The position numbers were made by a program, and so were the translations under genes. Positions 9,165 to 17,015 of a stretch of DNA of 49,301 nucleotides are shown here, in pieces. Position 1 is the first letter of the stretch. Each line of letters starts with the position of its first letter. The DNA comes from UBA11222 sp030652895 (lineage in GTDB: Bacteria; Pseudomonadota; Alphaproteobacteria; UBA11222): the NCBI GenBank assembly GCA_038318895.1, contig JBBQCS010000013.1:1-49301 (forward strand), read 5' to 3'. A model generated the notes under the pieces. The model saw only the letters and a program-made list of their open reading frames with translations. It searched no databases and was not told the origin of the DNA.

Positions 9165-9252
9165 AAAAAAAGGCCGTTCCCGTGGGAACGGCCCGAGTTT
9201 AGGGAGGAAACGCCCAGGAAGGGCACGCGGTAGTTAAAAAGTAACTACCGCA
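9165..9252 (-). ncRNA. Probable trans-acting sRNA with anti-Shine-Dalgarno motif (MmgR/ar8-like)
   Basis: Read on the minus strand, the element has a compact sRNA layout. A 5' hairpin GCGGTAGTTA/TAACTACCGC (9227-9251) comes first, then a small hairpin GCCC/GGGC (9212-9224). An unpaired linker carries UUUCCUCCCU (plus-strand AGGGAGGAAA, 9201-9210). A perfect 10-bp terminator hairpin GGCCGTTCCC/GGGAACGGCC (9172-9193) then runs into seven U (9165-9171). The exposed CCUCCC can pair with ribosome binding sites. As I recall, UUUCCUCCCU is the ultraconserved motif of the alphaproteobacterial MmgR (ar8) sRNAs, which influence PHB accumulation; phaZ lies 2.8 kb away. The plus-strand reading has only a weak T-tract, so a terminator for the amidohydrolase alone does not explain it. 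The 5' end is estimated. Confidence 0.65.
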
Positions 9253-9329
9253 ATGCACAAAATACCACCGCACTGCAAAAAATCAATAAGAAATATGCCT
9301 TTCCAGAAAATTTATTTTGCAGCGCACAA
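9248..9329. promoter_or_regulatory. TGC-rich repeats upstream of the sRNA (possible PhaR/AniA operators)
   Basis: Three related copies occur: CCGCAATGCACAA (9248-9260), CCGCACTGCAAAA (9268-9280), and an opposite-strand copy TTTTGCAGCGCACAA (9315-9329). They sit immediately upstream of the predicted 5' end of the minus-strand sRNA. TGC/GCA-rich repeats are what I recall for sites bound by the PHB-responsive repressor PhaR (AniA), but the match is by eye. The rest of the 9155-9657 gap (to about 9640) shows nothing else I can support. Confidence 0.4.
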
Positions 9330-9657
9330 TAATTGCGGGTTTTGTTGAGATTCCGTCCTCTGCGCTCGCTGGATCCGGGTCGTAACGTGTCCTTGGCGGC
9401 ATATTGAATGGAATGGAACACGGCAGGGCATCACAAATGGTCAGTCGGCGTTGATCGAATCTGCGCGGATTTTATAGCTGGCCGGAAAGCCGATATTGCA
9501 CAAACCCGGCAGAACGTGGCGTTAACCGGGCCAGTGCTGTCATCACCAACTATCTACATTTAAAATCCGCGCCTGGATGAATCAGCGGCATTTACGAATG
9601 AGCAATTTATTTGCTAAAACCCTTATAACAAATGGCGGAATAACAGGGAGAGATCAA

Positions 9658-10800
9658 ATGGCGAATAATCGGGTATGTGAAATTCTGGGCATTCAGCACC
9701 CCATCCTGCTTGCAGGCATGGGCGGCGCGTCGACCCCAAAACTCGCTGCGGCGGTTTCCGAGGCTGGCGGGCTTGGCGTATTGGGCGCGGCGGCCTGTGG
9801 ACCAAAAATGTTGCGTGAGTGGATTCGTGAAATCCGCAGCTATACGGACAAGCCGTTTGCGGTGGACACTCTGTTGCCCGCATCTGTGCGGCGCAACGAC
9901 GGGGCCAAGAATTCAGAGGGCCCCTCGCCGATGGACCTTTTGCCGGAGCACATGGCGTTTGCGGAAGAATTTATGAAGCGCGAAGGGCTGAGGAAACCGA
10001 CCAAGGAAGAGCTGGCGGAGGGCATGGGCGCGGCCAACCGGGCGCCGGGTGAGCCGATGTTCCTGACCAAGGAGTTTTTTGAAGCGCAGATGGCCGTGGT
10101 GATCGAAGAGCGTGTGCCGGTCTATGCGGCGGGTCTTGGCAATCCTGGCCCATGGATGCGTGAGATGAAGGCCAATGGCACGAAGGTCATGGGTGTTGTG
10201 GGCGCTGTGCGTCATGCGGTGCAGCTTGCGTCTGCGGGCCTCGATCTGATCGTGGCGCAAGGGCATGACGGCGGCGGACATAATTCACCCATCGGCACCA
10301 TGGCGTTGATCCCGCAGGTGGTTGATGCGGTTGGCGGCCCGAAAGGTATTCCGGTCTTGGGCGCTGGCGGTATCTGCGATGGCCGCGGCGTTGCGGCGGC
10401 ATTCTGTCTGGGTGCAGAGGGAGTGTGGATTGGCTCCGCCTTCCTCGCCAGCGAAGAAGCCGGTATTCTGCCTTATCAGAAGCAGGCGATTGTGGACAGC
10501 AATGAAGAGAACACCATGGTGTCCAAATCTGTCACTGGCAAGCCGGCGCGTCTGATCCGCACCAAATGGGCGCAAGCCTATGTAGACGCCAAGATGGATC
10601 CTCTGCCGATGCCGTTCCAGTCCATGGTCTCAAGCCAGATACTGACCTCTGGCCAGATCGGCAAGCGCGGCGACATCGCGCCGGGTTTTGCGGGTCAGGG
10701 CATCGGTCTGATCAAGTCCGTACGTCCGGCGCGCGACATTTTCGAGGACCTGTTGGAAGGCTGCAAGCGCGCTATGGCGGCGGTGCCACGCGAAATCTGA
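9658..10800 (+). CDS. Nitronate monooxygenase / 2-nitropropane dioxygenase family protein
   Basis: A 380-residue FMN-dependent TIM-barrel oxidoreductase. It shows the N-terminal IQHPILLAGMGGASTPKLAAAVSEAGG, the phosphate/FMN region IVAQGHDGGGHNSPIGTMALIPQ with the His of the family active site, and the phosphate loop PVLGAGGICDGRGVAAAFCLGAEGV. Relatives oxidise alkyl nitronates, or reduce enoyl groups as in FabK-type members. ATG 9658 is chosen for GGGAG at 9646-9650; a frame from 9577 would add 27 residues without family resemblance. A bidirectional terminator follows, shared with convergent rcdA. Substrate unknown. Confidence 0.88.
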   Translation: MANNRVCEILGIQHPILLAGMGGASTPKLAAAVSEAGGLGVLGAAACGPKMLREWIREIRSYTDKPFAVDTLLPASVRRNDGAKNSEGPSPMDLLPEHMAFAEEFMKREGLRKPTKEELAEGMGAANRAPGEPMFLTKEFFEAQMAVVIEERVPVYAAGLGNPGPWMREMKANGTKVMGVVGAVRHAVQLASAGLDLIVAQGHDGGGHNSPIGTMALIPQVVDAVGGPKGIPVLGAGGICDGRGVAAAFCLGAEGVWIGSAFLASEEAGILPYQKQAIVDSNEENTMVSKSVTGKPARLIRTKWAQAYVDAKMDPLPMPFQSMVSSQILTSGQIGKRGDIAPGFAGQGIGLIKSVRPARDIFEDLLEGCKRAMAAVPREI

Positions 10801-10820
10801 TCGATCGATCAACAGACAGA

Positions 10821-10856
10821 GAAATGGCCGCATTTAGGAGTGCGGCCATTTCTTTT
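10821..10856. terminator. Bidirectional terminator between the NMO gene and rcdA
   Basis: A perfect 11-bp stem GAAATGGCCGC (10821-10831) / GCGGCCATTTC (10842-10852), followed by TTTT on the plus strand. It lies between two convergent stop codons. Confidence 0.85.
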
Positions 10857-10874
10857 AGCAGTCGATTAATAGGT

Positions 10875-11396
10875 CTAAATTTTAAAAGCGAGTTCGATGC
10901 GGCTTAACTGCGTCACGATAGCATTATGCGCAGGCAACCGGCCAGTATCGTTAAACAATAGCTCATCCAGCCGCGCCACCCGCTCGTACAGACGCTTGCT
11001 GGCCTCCAGTAAATTAATCAAACGCACCGGCAGCAGACCTGCGCCACGCACTGGGCCGCCGACACAAACTTCTCTGGCGCCAAGGCGAAAGCCGCGTTCT
11101 GCAATCTCTCCACCTTTTAGTTCACCCTGACGGACAGCACGCATGGCAAGAAGCCACGCGGAAACCTGCATTAGCCGCGTCGTAAGCCGCATGCTTTCGC
11201 ACGCATAGACAATGCCCAATTTTTGCGACAGTTGCTGGCGCTCAATAACGCCTTCGAGTTCGAGATAGTCCGCGGCCTCACGGACCATCGTCATGGATTC
11301 GTCGTAAATTTTGAAAAACATATCCGAGGAGGCAAATGTGCTGGCGCTGTTGGTGGGGGGTTGGGCTCCGGTTTCTACGATGCTTAGGTCGCTCAT
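10875..11396 (-). CDS. rcdA: RcdA (DUF1465), CtrA-degradation adaptor
   Basis: A 173-residue helical protein of family DUF1465, whose Caulobacter member RcdA is the middle adaptor of the CpdR-RcdA-PopA hierarchy that delivers CtrA to ClpXP at the pole. The conserved block FFKIYDESMTMVREAADYLE (about residues 28-47), the ESMRLTTRLMQVSAWLLAMRAV helix and the LLFNDTGRLPAHN end support the call. AAGGAAC precedes the ATG. It lies 2.9 kb from cpdR and 3.3 kb from trcR. Upstream on the same strand is a putative sRNA with its own terminator, so rcdA probably starts from a promoter within 11400-11550. Sequence similarity is judged by eye. Confidence 0.85.
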   Translation of the reverse strand: MSDLSIVETGAQPPTNSASTFASSDMFFKIYDESMTMVREAADYLELEGVIERQQLSQKLGIVYACESMRLTTRLMQVSAWLLAMRAVRQGELKGGEIAERGFRLGAREVCVGGPVRGAGLLPVRLINLLEASKRLYERVARLDELLFNDTGRLPAHNAIVTQLSRIELAFKI

Positions 11397-11551
11397 AAGT
11401 TTATGTTCCTTAAGAGGTCAAAGATTTAGCTTCAATAATGTTGTGTTTATATGAAATTGCATATCAGATTTCTAGCGCGCTGTCGTCGGCCGCCGTCACA
11501 CTTGCGCCGATTTTTTCTATTTATTGGGTAGTATCAGCCCGTTAACAGATC

Positions 11552-11630
11552 AAAAAAAAGGGGCCGCACGAAGCGGCCCAAGTTTAACAGGGAGCCGTCC
11601 GACAGAACGGAAACGTTGGGGAACGAATCC
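11552..11630 (-). ncRNA. Second sRNA-like element related to the one at 9165
   Basis: On the minus strand, a small stem (CCGT/ACGG, 11595-11610) is followed by the unpaired stretch CUCCCUGUUAAACUUGGG. A terminator hairpin GGGCCGC/GCGGCCC (11561-11579) then runs into U8 (11552-11559). The order and the core CUCCCU..AAACU(U/C)GGGCCG match the element at 9165-9252, although the exact UUUCCUCCCU decamer is not kept. It lies upstream of rcdA in the same orientation. The alternative is the 3' end of an unrecognised minus-strand transcript. The 5' boundary is estimated. Confidence 0.5.
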
Positions 11631-12042
11631 TTGTGACAGCTACGCAAAACATAGTCTTTAATGGTTAACAAAACGTTTTCAGTAAGGTGCCATAACTAAA
11701 GATAAAAAAATAATTCCACTGAGTTTACACGATAGCGAATCAGTGTGATTCTGTATTGATATTTGCTCCGCGGCAAGATGGACTAACTCAGTTTTACTTG
11801 TAACATTACCCTGACTAAAATCATCCATGGGAGAGGGTAATTCTCTGTTAACCTTGGATAAAATTTCCTTATAGACAGAAATTAAAGCATTTGCCGGTAC
11901 TGTTCGGGAAGCACAGGAGAAATGGCCCTTGCTTTTTATGCTGCACTGCACAATATTAGACGTGCGCCCTGTTGGATCGCTTAAAAAGGACCAGCACAAG
12001 CACCGGCACTTTTAAATTTTATACAGCGCAAGGGAACGCGAT
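11631..12042. other. AT-rich intergenic region upstream of phaZ
   Basis: About 410 bases, richer in A and T than the neighbours. A 106-codon minus-strand open frame (11679-11999) starts with TTG and resembles no family I know, so I do not call it. The region must contain the phaZ promoter, but no unambiguous -35/-10 pair stands out. AAGGGAA near 12028 is the phaZ ribosome site. Confidence 0.4.
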
Positions 12043-13281
12043 ATGCTCTACCACGCCTATGAAATGGCCCACTCCGCAGTGAGGCCGATGCGCGCGGCAC
12101 TTCGTGCCGGCCGGTTTTTCCTCCAGAATCCGGCCAATCCCGCGGCCTATGCGCCAACAACGCCAGGGCTGCTCGCCGCCTATGAGGTGGCGGAGCGCCT
12201 CACCAGGCGTTACGAGAAGCCGCAGTTCGGTTTGACCAGCACGCGGATAAATGGCGAGGACGTTCCCATCGAGGAGGAAGTGGTTTTTCGTAAGCCGTTT
12301 TGCCAGCTGAAACATTTTCGCCGGGTTACGAATGATCCGCAGCGTCTTGCAGATCCCAAATTATTGATCGTGGCGCCGATGTCTGGTCACTGGGCCACAC
12401 TTTTGCGCGGCACGGTCGAGGCGATGCTGCCGGAGCAGGATGTTTACATTACCGATTGGCGCGACGCCCGCACCACGCCATTGCAGGAAGGGCGTTTCGA
12501 TCTGGATGATTACATTGATTACGTGATTGAATTTTTGCGGCTGATCGGCCCTAACACGCATGTGATGGCGGTGTGTCAGCCTGGTGTTCCGGTGCTTATG
12601 GCCGCGGCGCTTATGGCGGCGGAAAACCATCCCTGCCAGCCGGCCACCATGACATTGATGGGTAGCCCGATCGACAGCCGTTTAAGCCCGACAGTTCCAA
12701 ACGAGCTGGCAATGGACCGGCCGCTGTCATGGTTTCAGCATAACATGATTGCCCGGGTCCCGTTGCCAAACAGCGGCTTCATGCGTCCCGTCTATCCGGG
12801 ATTTCTGCAGTTGAGCGGGTTCATGCACATGAACCTTGATAAGCATGTGGATGCGCACCGCAATTTCTTTGCCCATCTGGTGCAAGGGGATGGTGATAGC
12901 GCGGAGGCCCACCGGGACTTTTATGACGAATATCTATCGGTTATGGACCTGACCGCCGAATTTTATCTGATGACGGTCAGTGAGGTGTTTCAAAAGCAGA
13001 GCCTTGCCAAAGGAGAAGCAACCCATCGCGGGCGTCTTGTCCGACCACAGGAAATTCGCAAAACAGCCTTGCTGACGATCGAAGGCGAATTTGATGATAT
13101 TTCCGGTATCGGGCAAACCCAGGCTGCCCACGATTTATGCGCGCATATCCCGTCTGAAAAAAAGCAGGACTATATCCAGTCAGGGGTTGGCCATTATGGT
13201 GTTTTCAATGGCCGGCGCTGGAAATCCGAGATCGCGCCGCGTATTCGTGAATTCATCCGCACACACCCTGTCTCGGGTTAA
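12043..13281 (+). CDS. phaZ: Intracellular poly(3-hydroxybutyrate) depolymerase PhaZ
   Basis: A 412-residue alpha/beta-hydrolase that mobilises PHB granules in the cytoplasm. It begins MLYHAYEMAHSAVRPMRA and is the usual length for the PhaZ1 class. Instead of a serine lipase box it has VMAVCQPGVP with catalytic C178, as in Ralstonia PhaZ1. D351/D352 (EGEFDDISG) and H384 (GVGHYGVFNG) complete the expected triad. There is no signal peptide, as expected for an intracellular enzyme. AAGGGAA lies upstream of ATG. It stands alone, followed by a nested hairpin at 13377. The organism therefore very likely stores PHB; no synthase or phasin gene is in this window. Confidence 0.95.
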   Translation: MLYHAYEMAHSAVRPMRAALRAGRFFLQNPANPAAYAPTTPGLLAAYEVAERLTRRYEKPQFGLTSTRINGEDVPIEEEVVFRKPFCQLKHFRRVTNDPQRLADPKLLIVAPMSGHWATLLRGTVEAMLPEQDVYITDWRDARTTPLQEGRFDLDDYIDYVIEFLRLIGPNTHVMAVCQPGVPVLMAAALMAAENHPCQPATMTLMGSPIDSRLSPTVPNELAMDRPLSWFQHNMIARVPLPNSGFMRPVYPGFLQLSGFMHMNLDKHVDAHRNFFAHLVQGDGDSAEAHRDFYDEYLSVMDLTAEFYLMTVSEVFQKQSLAKGEATHRGRLVRPQEIRKTALLTIEGEFDDISGIGQTQAAHDLCAHIPSEKKQDYIQSGVGHYGVFNGRRWKSEIAPRIREFIRTHPVSG

Positions 13282-13376
13282 AATGGCGTAAAACCGCACC
13301 AGATGCGGATATGGTTCTGCGCCTGTGTATTTCACCTATCTTATTGAAATAATTTATATTTTTGTGTCGCCAGAGC

Positions 13377-13414
13377 GATAAACAGCCGCCTATGGGGCGG
13401 CGATATTTATCTTT
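13377..13414 (+). terminator. Nested hairpin downstream of phaZ
   Basis: Outer arms GATAAA (13377-13382) / TTTATC (13406-13411) enclose GCCGCC (13385-13390) / GGCGGC (13396-13401), then CTTTG. It is plausibly the phaZ terminator, about 95 bases past the stop. The rest of the 13282-13630 gap shows nothing convincing. Confidence 0.55.
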
Positions 13415-13630
13415 GTCAAAACCCTAATAAATTTTGAATCCTGTGGGCTTTTGTGACACAATCACACCTACAAATCGTCATCCGTTTCCTGCCCACATTA
13501 TCTGGTGCGTTACTCTGTCTGGCCGGGTTGCAGGGCGCAACTGACGCGTGTGTGAATGTTTTAAGTTTAGTCATCGGCGAGCAGATTTCCATACAGGTTA
13601 TTTTACCTGCCCGGGCATGCTCCAGCAGAA

Positions 13631-14359
13631 ATGAAACAAAAAGTCATGAAAAGGCCTGTCGAGAACTATATAGTCGAATTAAATAAGGGCAGTGTTGATC
13701 TAACCATACTTCGTAATCCGCGCGCGCGTCGTATGACACTCCGTGTCGATCCAAAACCAGGAGCCGCAACGCTTGTGGCCCCCCCATTTCTGGATACGCG
13801 CACCGCTATGCGTTTTGTGCGTGAAAACGCCGACTGGCTGACGGAAAAGCTTTCACAGCAGAGCATTCCGGTGCCATTTGTTCACGGATCTGAAATTCCG
13901 TTTCGCGGGCGGATACACCGGATAGAAGGGCTTCGCACGTTGCGCGGTACAGTCGTTCGCCGTAACCAGACCATCTATGTTCCGGGGGGGCGTGATCATC
14001 TTGCGCGGCGTCTGACCGAATGGCTGAAAGACGAAGCCCGCGTCGCATTATCTGCCGCGACGACAGAGCATGCCGTTGCGCTTGGCGGCGATCTCGGGCG
14101 CATTACAGTGCGCGATCAAAAGAGCCGTTGGGGTTCATGTTCACCGGACGGGAATATTTCCTTTTCCTGGCGTTTGATCATGGCGCCGCCCAGTATACTT
14201 GATTATGTCGCGGCCCACGAAGCAGCGCATCTTGTACAGATGAACCACAGTCAGGCGTTCTGGAAACTGGTCGCACGGCGCATCAAAGATCCGGAAGCGG
14301 CAACGCAATGGTTGCGTGAGAATGGGCCGGATTTGTATCGCTATGGCGTGAATCATTAG
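13631..14359 (+). CDS. YgjP-like (DUF45/M48-type) metallopeptidase
   Basis: 242 residues of the SprT/YgjP-like family. The C-terminal half holds KSRWGSCSPDGNISFSWRL and the zinc site HEAAH (H196, E197, H200) with a following MNH (H206) as third ligand. Family members are putative zinc proteases of unknown substrate, often in housekeeping loci. There is no signal peptide. The start is uncertain: ATG 13631 and ATG 13646 are both in frame and neither has a good ribosome site. It is unlinked to its neighbours and followed by about 225 bases without a gene. Confidence 0.85.
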   Translation: MKQKVMKRPVENYIVELNKGSVDLTILRNPRARRMTLRVDPKPGAATLVAPPFLDTRTAMRFVRENADWLTEKLSQQSIPVPFVHGSEIPFRGRIHRIEGLRTLRGTVVRRNQTIYVPGGRDHLARRLTEWLKDEARVALSAATTEHAVALGGDLGRITVRDQKSRWGSCSPDGNISFSWRLIMAPPSILDYVAAHEAAHLVQMNHSQAFWKLVARRIKDPEAATQWLRENGPDLYRYGVNH

Positions 14360-14584
14360 GATGACTCTTGGACGGATTGACGTGCTCAAGGCGCTCTGCG
14401 TGTCACCTAGGAATTAGGTTTTCTACCAGCCTGCGCTAGAAGGCCGCCATATGGCAAGCCGGTCATATGTAAAGGCCTGAGTTTGGGGCGATTCAATCTG
14501 AACAAAAAAGGTCTAGGGAAATAGGCTCGTAATTAAACTGCTAGAGCAGTGTTCGCTGCGTGGCCAGGGGGACGGGATACTGTT

Positions 14585-16456
14585 CTAATCGGCGCCCTGC
14601 AGCGCGCGCCAGAAGCGCGACACCAGATCCTGTACAGGCTGTACGACGCGTTTTCCGCTAAGCACTGCGGGCGTGGGTTCGGGTGCCAATGCCTGGTCCA
14701 TGAAACTTTTCCAGGTGCGTGCCGGCAACCCGCCGCCGGTGACCGCCTTCATCGCGGCGCCATCGTCATTGCCGAACCAGACGCCTGCGGTTAGTTCCCG
14801 CGAATAACCGATGAACCAGGCGTCACGGTATCCCTGACTGGTGCCGGTTTTCCCCGCTGCCTGAAAGCGGGTCAGGCGTGCGGCTTTGCCTGTGCCATTG
14901 TTCAGGGCATTGGACAGCATGTCATTCATTTGCCCATAGGCGCGCGCCCCGATTACGTGCCGTTGTGCGTTGTGGTTGCGCTGATACAGCACACGCCCCT
15001 GGGGTGTGCGCACTTCCAGAATACCATAGGGCGTGACAGCGTAGCCGCCATTTGCAAATGGCGTATAGGCCGCCGTCAATTCCAACAGGCTGACTTCGGA
15101 AACGCCAAGCGCAACAGACGGCGTGGGTGTCAGTTCAGACAGGATGCCCATGCGGTGCGCGGTTTCAATAACTCTGTTGCGGCCCGCGGTCTCCGACAGT
15201 TTTACGGCCACCGTATTGATTGATTCCGCCAGCCCCTGGCGCAGCGTCACTTCGCCGCGATACTGTTTGTTGAAATTCTTTGGACTCCATTTGCCGAACA
15301 CAATAGGTGAATCACGCATCACACTATCGGGATGCAGACCCTGTTCCAGTGCGGCCAGGTAGACAAAGGGTTTGAAGGCGGAACCCGGCTGGCGCTTTGC
15401 CTGGGTGGCGCGGTTAAACTGGCTTTGCCCATAGGCATGTCCACCCGCCATCGCGCGAACGCCGCCATCGGACGCGAGGGCCAGCAGCGCCCCCTGGCGC
15501 ACCGCCAGACGTTGGCCGTCGCGCTCAATGGCGGCGCTGATGGCCTGCCCGGCGGCGGCCTGCATCCGTAAATCCAGACTGGTGACGACGATCAGATCGC
15601 CGTCCGGCCGGCCAATATAATCGGGCAGCTGGTCCAGCACCCAATCAATAAAATACTGGCTGTCCTGACTGTTGCCGATACTGCCAAAGCCCAGCGGCTG
15701 GGCCAGCGCCGCTGTCTGGCCGCTGGGCGATAGAAAGCCCGCCTCAACCATATTGGCCAGCACCTGTTCCTGGCGCCGCCGGGCGAGCTTCGGATCGTTG
15801 ACGGGACTATAGCGGCTTGGCGCCTTTAACAGGCCCGCCAGCATGGCGCTTTCGGGCAGACTGAGCCGGCTTACTTTCTTGCCAAAATATTTCTGTGCCG
15901 CGGCTGAAATGCCATAGGCGCCACTGCCCAGATATACGCGGTTCAGATAAAGCTCCAGAATTTCGTTTTTGGTGAATTTATGTTCCAGCCAGAAGGCAAG
16001 CATCAATTCCTGCATCTTGCGGCGCAGATTACGCTCCGGTGTCAGGAAGATATTCTTTGCGGCTTGCTGGGTGATGGTGCTGCCGCCCTGAACCACCCGG
16101 CCCGCCCATAAATTTGCCCCCATGGCGCGGACAAGTCCGTATGGATCGATGCCGGCATGTTCGTAGAAACGCCGGTCCTCGGTCGCGATTACGGCCTGTA
16201 CCAGGTGGCGCGGCATTTCGTTAATTCGAATGGTGGCGCCCACCGTGTTGCCCCGGCTGCCGATAAGCTGTCCATCAACTGCGAGCAACGTAGTGCCGGA
16301 CGTCGCGCGCGTCTGATTGAGGGCGTCCGTATCCGGCAGATCAAAGGCGTACCAGGCAAGCAGACCGGCAAGGCCAATTGTTCCCCACAAGCCGCATACT
16401 AGCGACCAGTACGTGACACGCCTGAGAAGGGAGCTTTTGTGCTTTTTGGTCGTCAT
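14585..16456 (-). CDS. Bifunctional penicillin-binding protein (PBP1A-type glycosyltransferase/transpeptidase)
   Basis: 623 residues. A membrane anchor spans about 14-36. A GT51 glycosyltransferase domain follows, with catalytic E93 in ATEDRRFYEH, GGSTITQQAAKN (124-134) and RKMQE. The penicillin-binding domain has S359-x-x-K362 (GSAFKPF), SIN (412-414) and KTGTS (536-540). It polymerises and cross-links peptidoglycan in the periplasm. All catalytic residues are present. It is shorter than the classical mrcA product, as in the small class A PBPs of alphaproteobacteria. GGGA lies upstream of the ATG. The gene stands alone on the minus strand. Confidence 0.93.
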   Translation of the reverse strand: MTTKKHKSSLLRRVTYWSLVCGLWGTIGLAGLLAWYAFDLPDTDALNQTRATSGTTLLAVDGQLIGSRGNTVGATIRINEMPRHLVQAVIATEDRRFYEHAGIDPYGLVRAMGANLWAGRVVQGGSTITQQAAKNIFLTPERNLRRKMQELMLAFWLEHKFTKNEILELYLNRVYLGSGAYGISAAAQKYFGKKVSRLSLPESAMLAGLLKAPSRYSPVNDPKLARRRQEQVLANMVEAGFLSPSGQTAALAQPLGFGSIGNSQDSQYFIDWVLDQLPDYIGRPDGDLIVVTSLDLRMQAAAGQAISAAIERDGQRLAVRQGALLALASDGGVRAMAGGHAYGQSQFNRATQAKRQPGSAFKPFVYLAALEQGLHPDSVMRDSPIVFGKWSPKNFNKQYRGEVTLRQGLAESINTVAVKLSETAGRNRVIETAHRMGILSELTPTPSVALGVSEVSLLELTAAYTPFANGGYAVTPYGILEVRTPQGRVLYQRNHNAQRHVIGARAYGQMNDMLSNALNNGTGKAARLTRFQAAGKTGTSQGYRDAWFIGYSRELTAGVWFGNDDGAAMKAVTGGGLPARTWKSFMDQALAPEPTPAVLSGKRVVQPVQDLVSRFWRALQGAD

Positions 16457-16630
16457 ATAAAATCCCGGAGCAGAATTATCTCACAGCGAAGCAAAGCCAT
16501 TAATTTGTCTAAACAATGGCGCACGATAATTGCGCCTGAGAATCGACAATTATACTACATGATCATTATTTCTATGCGCTGTCATTCTGCGCGAGGTGCT
16601 GACGATAGATGTTAAGGGAGAACACATCCA

Positions 16631-16951
16631 ATGCTGACCACAACAACAAACACCATCGAGGGGCGGCGCATCAGCCAATATTTCGGAATTGTCAGCGGTG
16701 AAGCGATTTATGGCGCGAATATTTTTCGCGATATTTTTGCAGGTGTCCGCGACATTGTTGGTGGGCGCGCCAATGCCTATGAGCGGGTGCTCAAGGACGG
16801 GCGGAACAAGGCGATGGAGGATATGATCAAGGAAGCGCAATTGCTTGGCGCCAATGCTGTGATTGGTGTCGATATCGATTATGATTCACTTGGCGCGAAA
16901 GGCAGCATGCTGATGGTCAGTCTGACCGGCACCGCCGTGCGGCTGGAATAG
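16631..16951 (+). CDS. YbjQ/UPF0145 heavy-metal-binding-domain family protein
   Basis: 106 residues, the typical full length. It starts MLTTTTNTIEGRRISQYFGIVSGEAIYGAN and contains RNKAMEDMIKEAQLLGANAVIGVDIDYD, the conserved core of the YbjQ/DUF74 family. These proteins form pentamers; the physiological role is unknown despite the heavy-metal label. AAGGGAG lies upstream of ATG. It is monocistronic, with a convergent hairpin downstream shared with the ADH operon. Confidence 0.9.
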   Translation: MLTTTTNTIEGRRISQYFGIVSGEAIYGANIFRDIFAGVRDIVGGRANAYERVLKDGRNKAMEDMIKEAQLLGANAVIGVDIDYDSLGAKGSMLMVSLTGTAVRLE

Positions 16952-16975
16952 GGTTTCCATCCGGCGATCAGGTCC

Positions 16976-17004
16976 CCCCTCTTCCCCGAAATAGGGAAGA
17001 GGGG
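16976..17004. terminator. Hairpin between convergent ybjQ-like gene and ADH
   Basis: A perfect 11-bp stem CCCCTCTTCCC (16976-16986) / GGGAAGAGGGG (16994-17004) with a seven-base loop, between two convergent stops. There is no long T-run on either side, so termination strength is uncertain. Confidence 0.6.
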
Positions 17005-17015
17005 AGAAGTAATCT

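Noticed and set aside
11679..11999. 106-codon minus-strand open frame upstream of the second sRNA-like element
   Set aside because: It starts with TTG, lacks a ribosome site, has AT-rich intergenic-like composition and resembles no family I know.
13453..13686. 77-codon plus-strand open frame with a hydrophobic stretch
   Set aside because: It starts with GTG, overlaps the YgjP-like gene and has no recognisable family or ribosome site.
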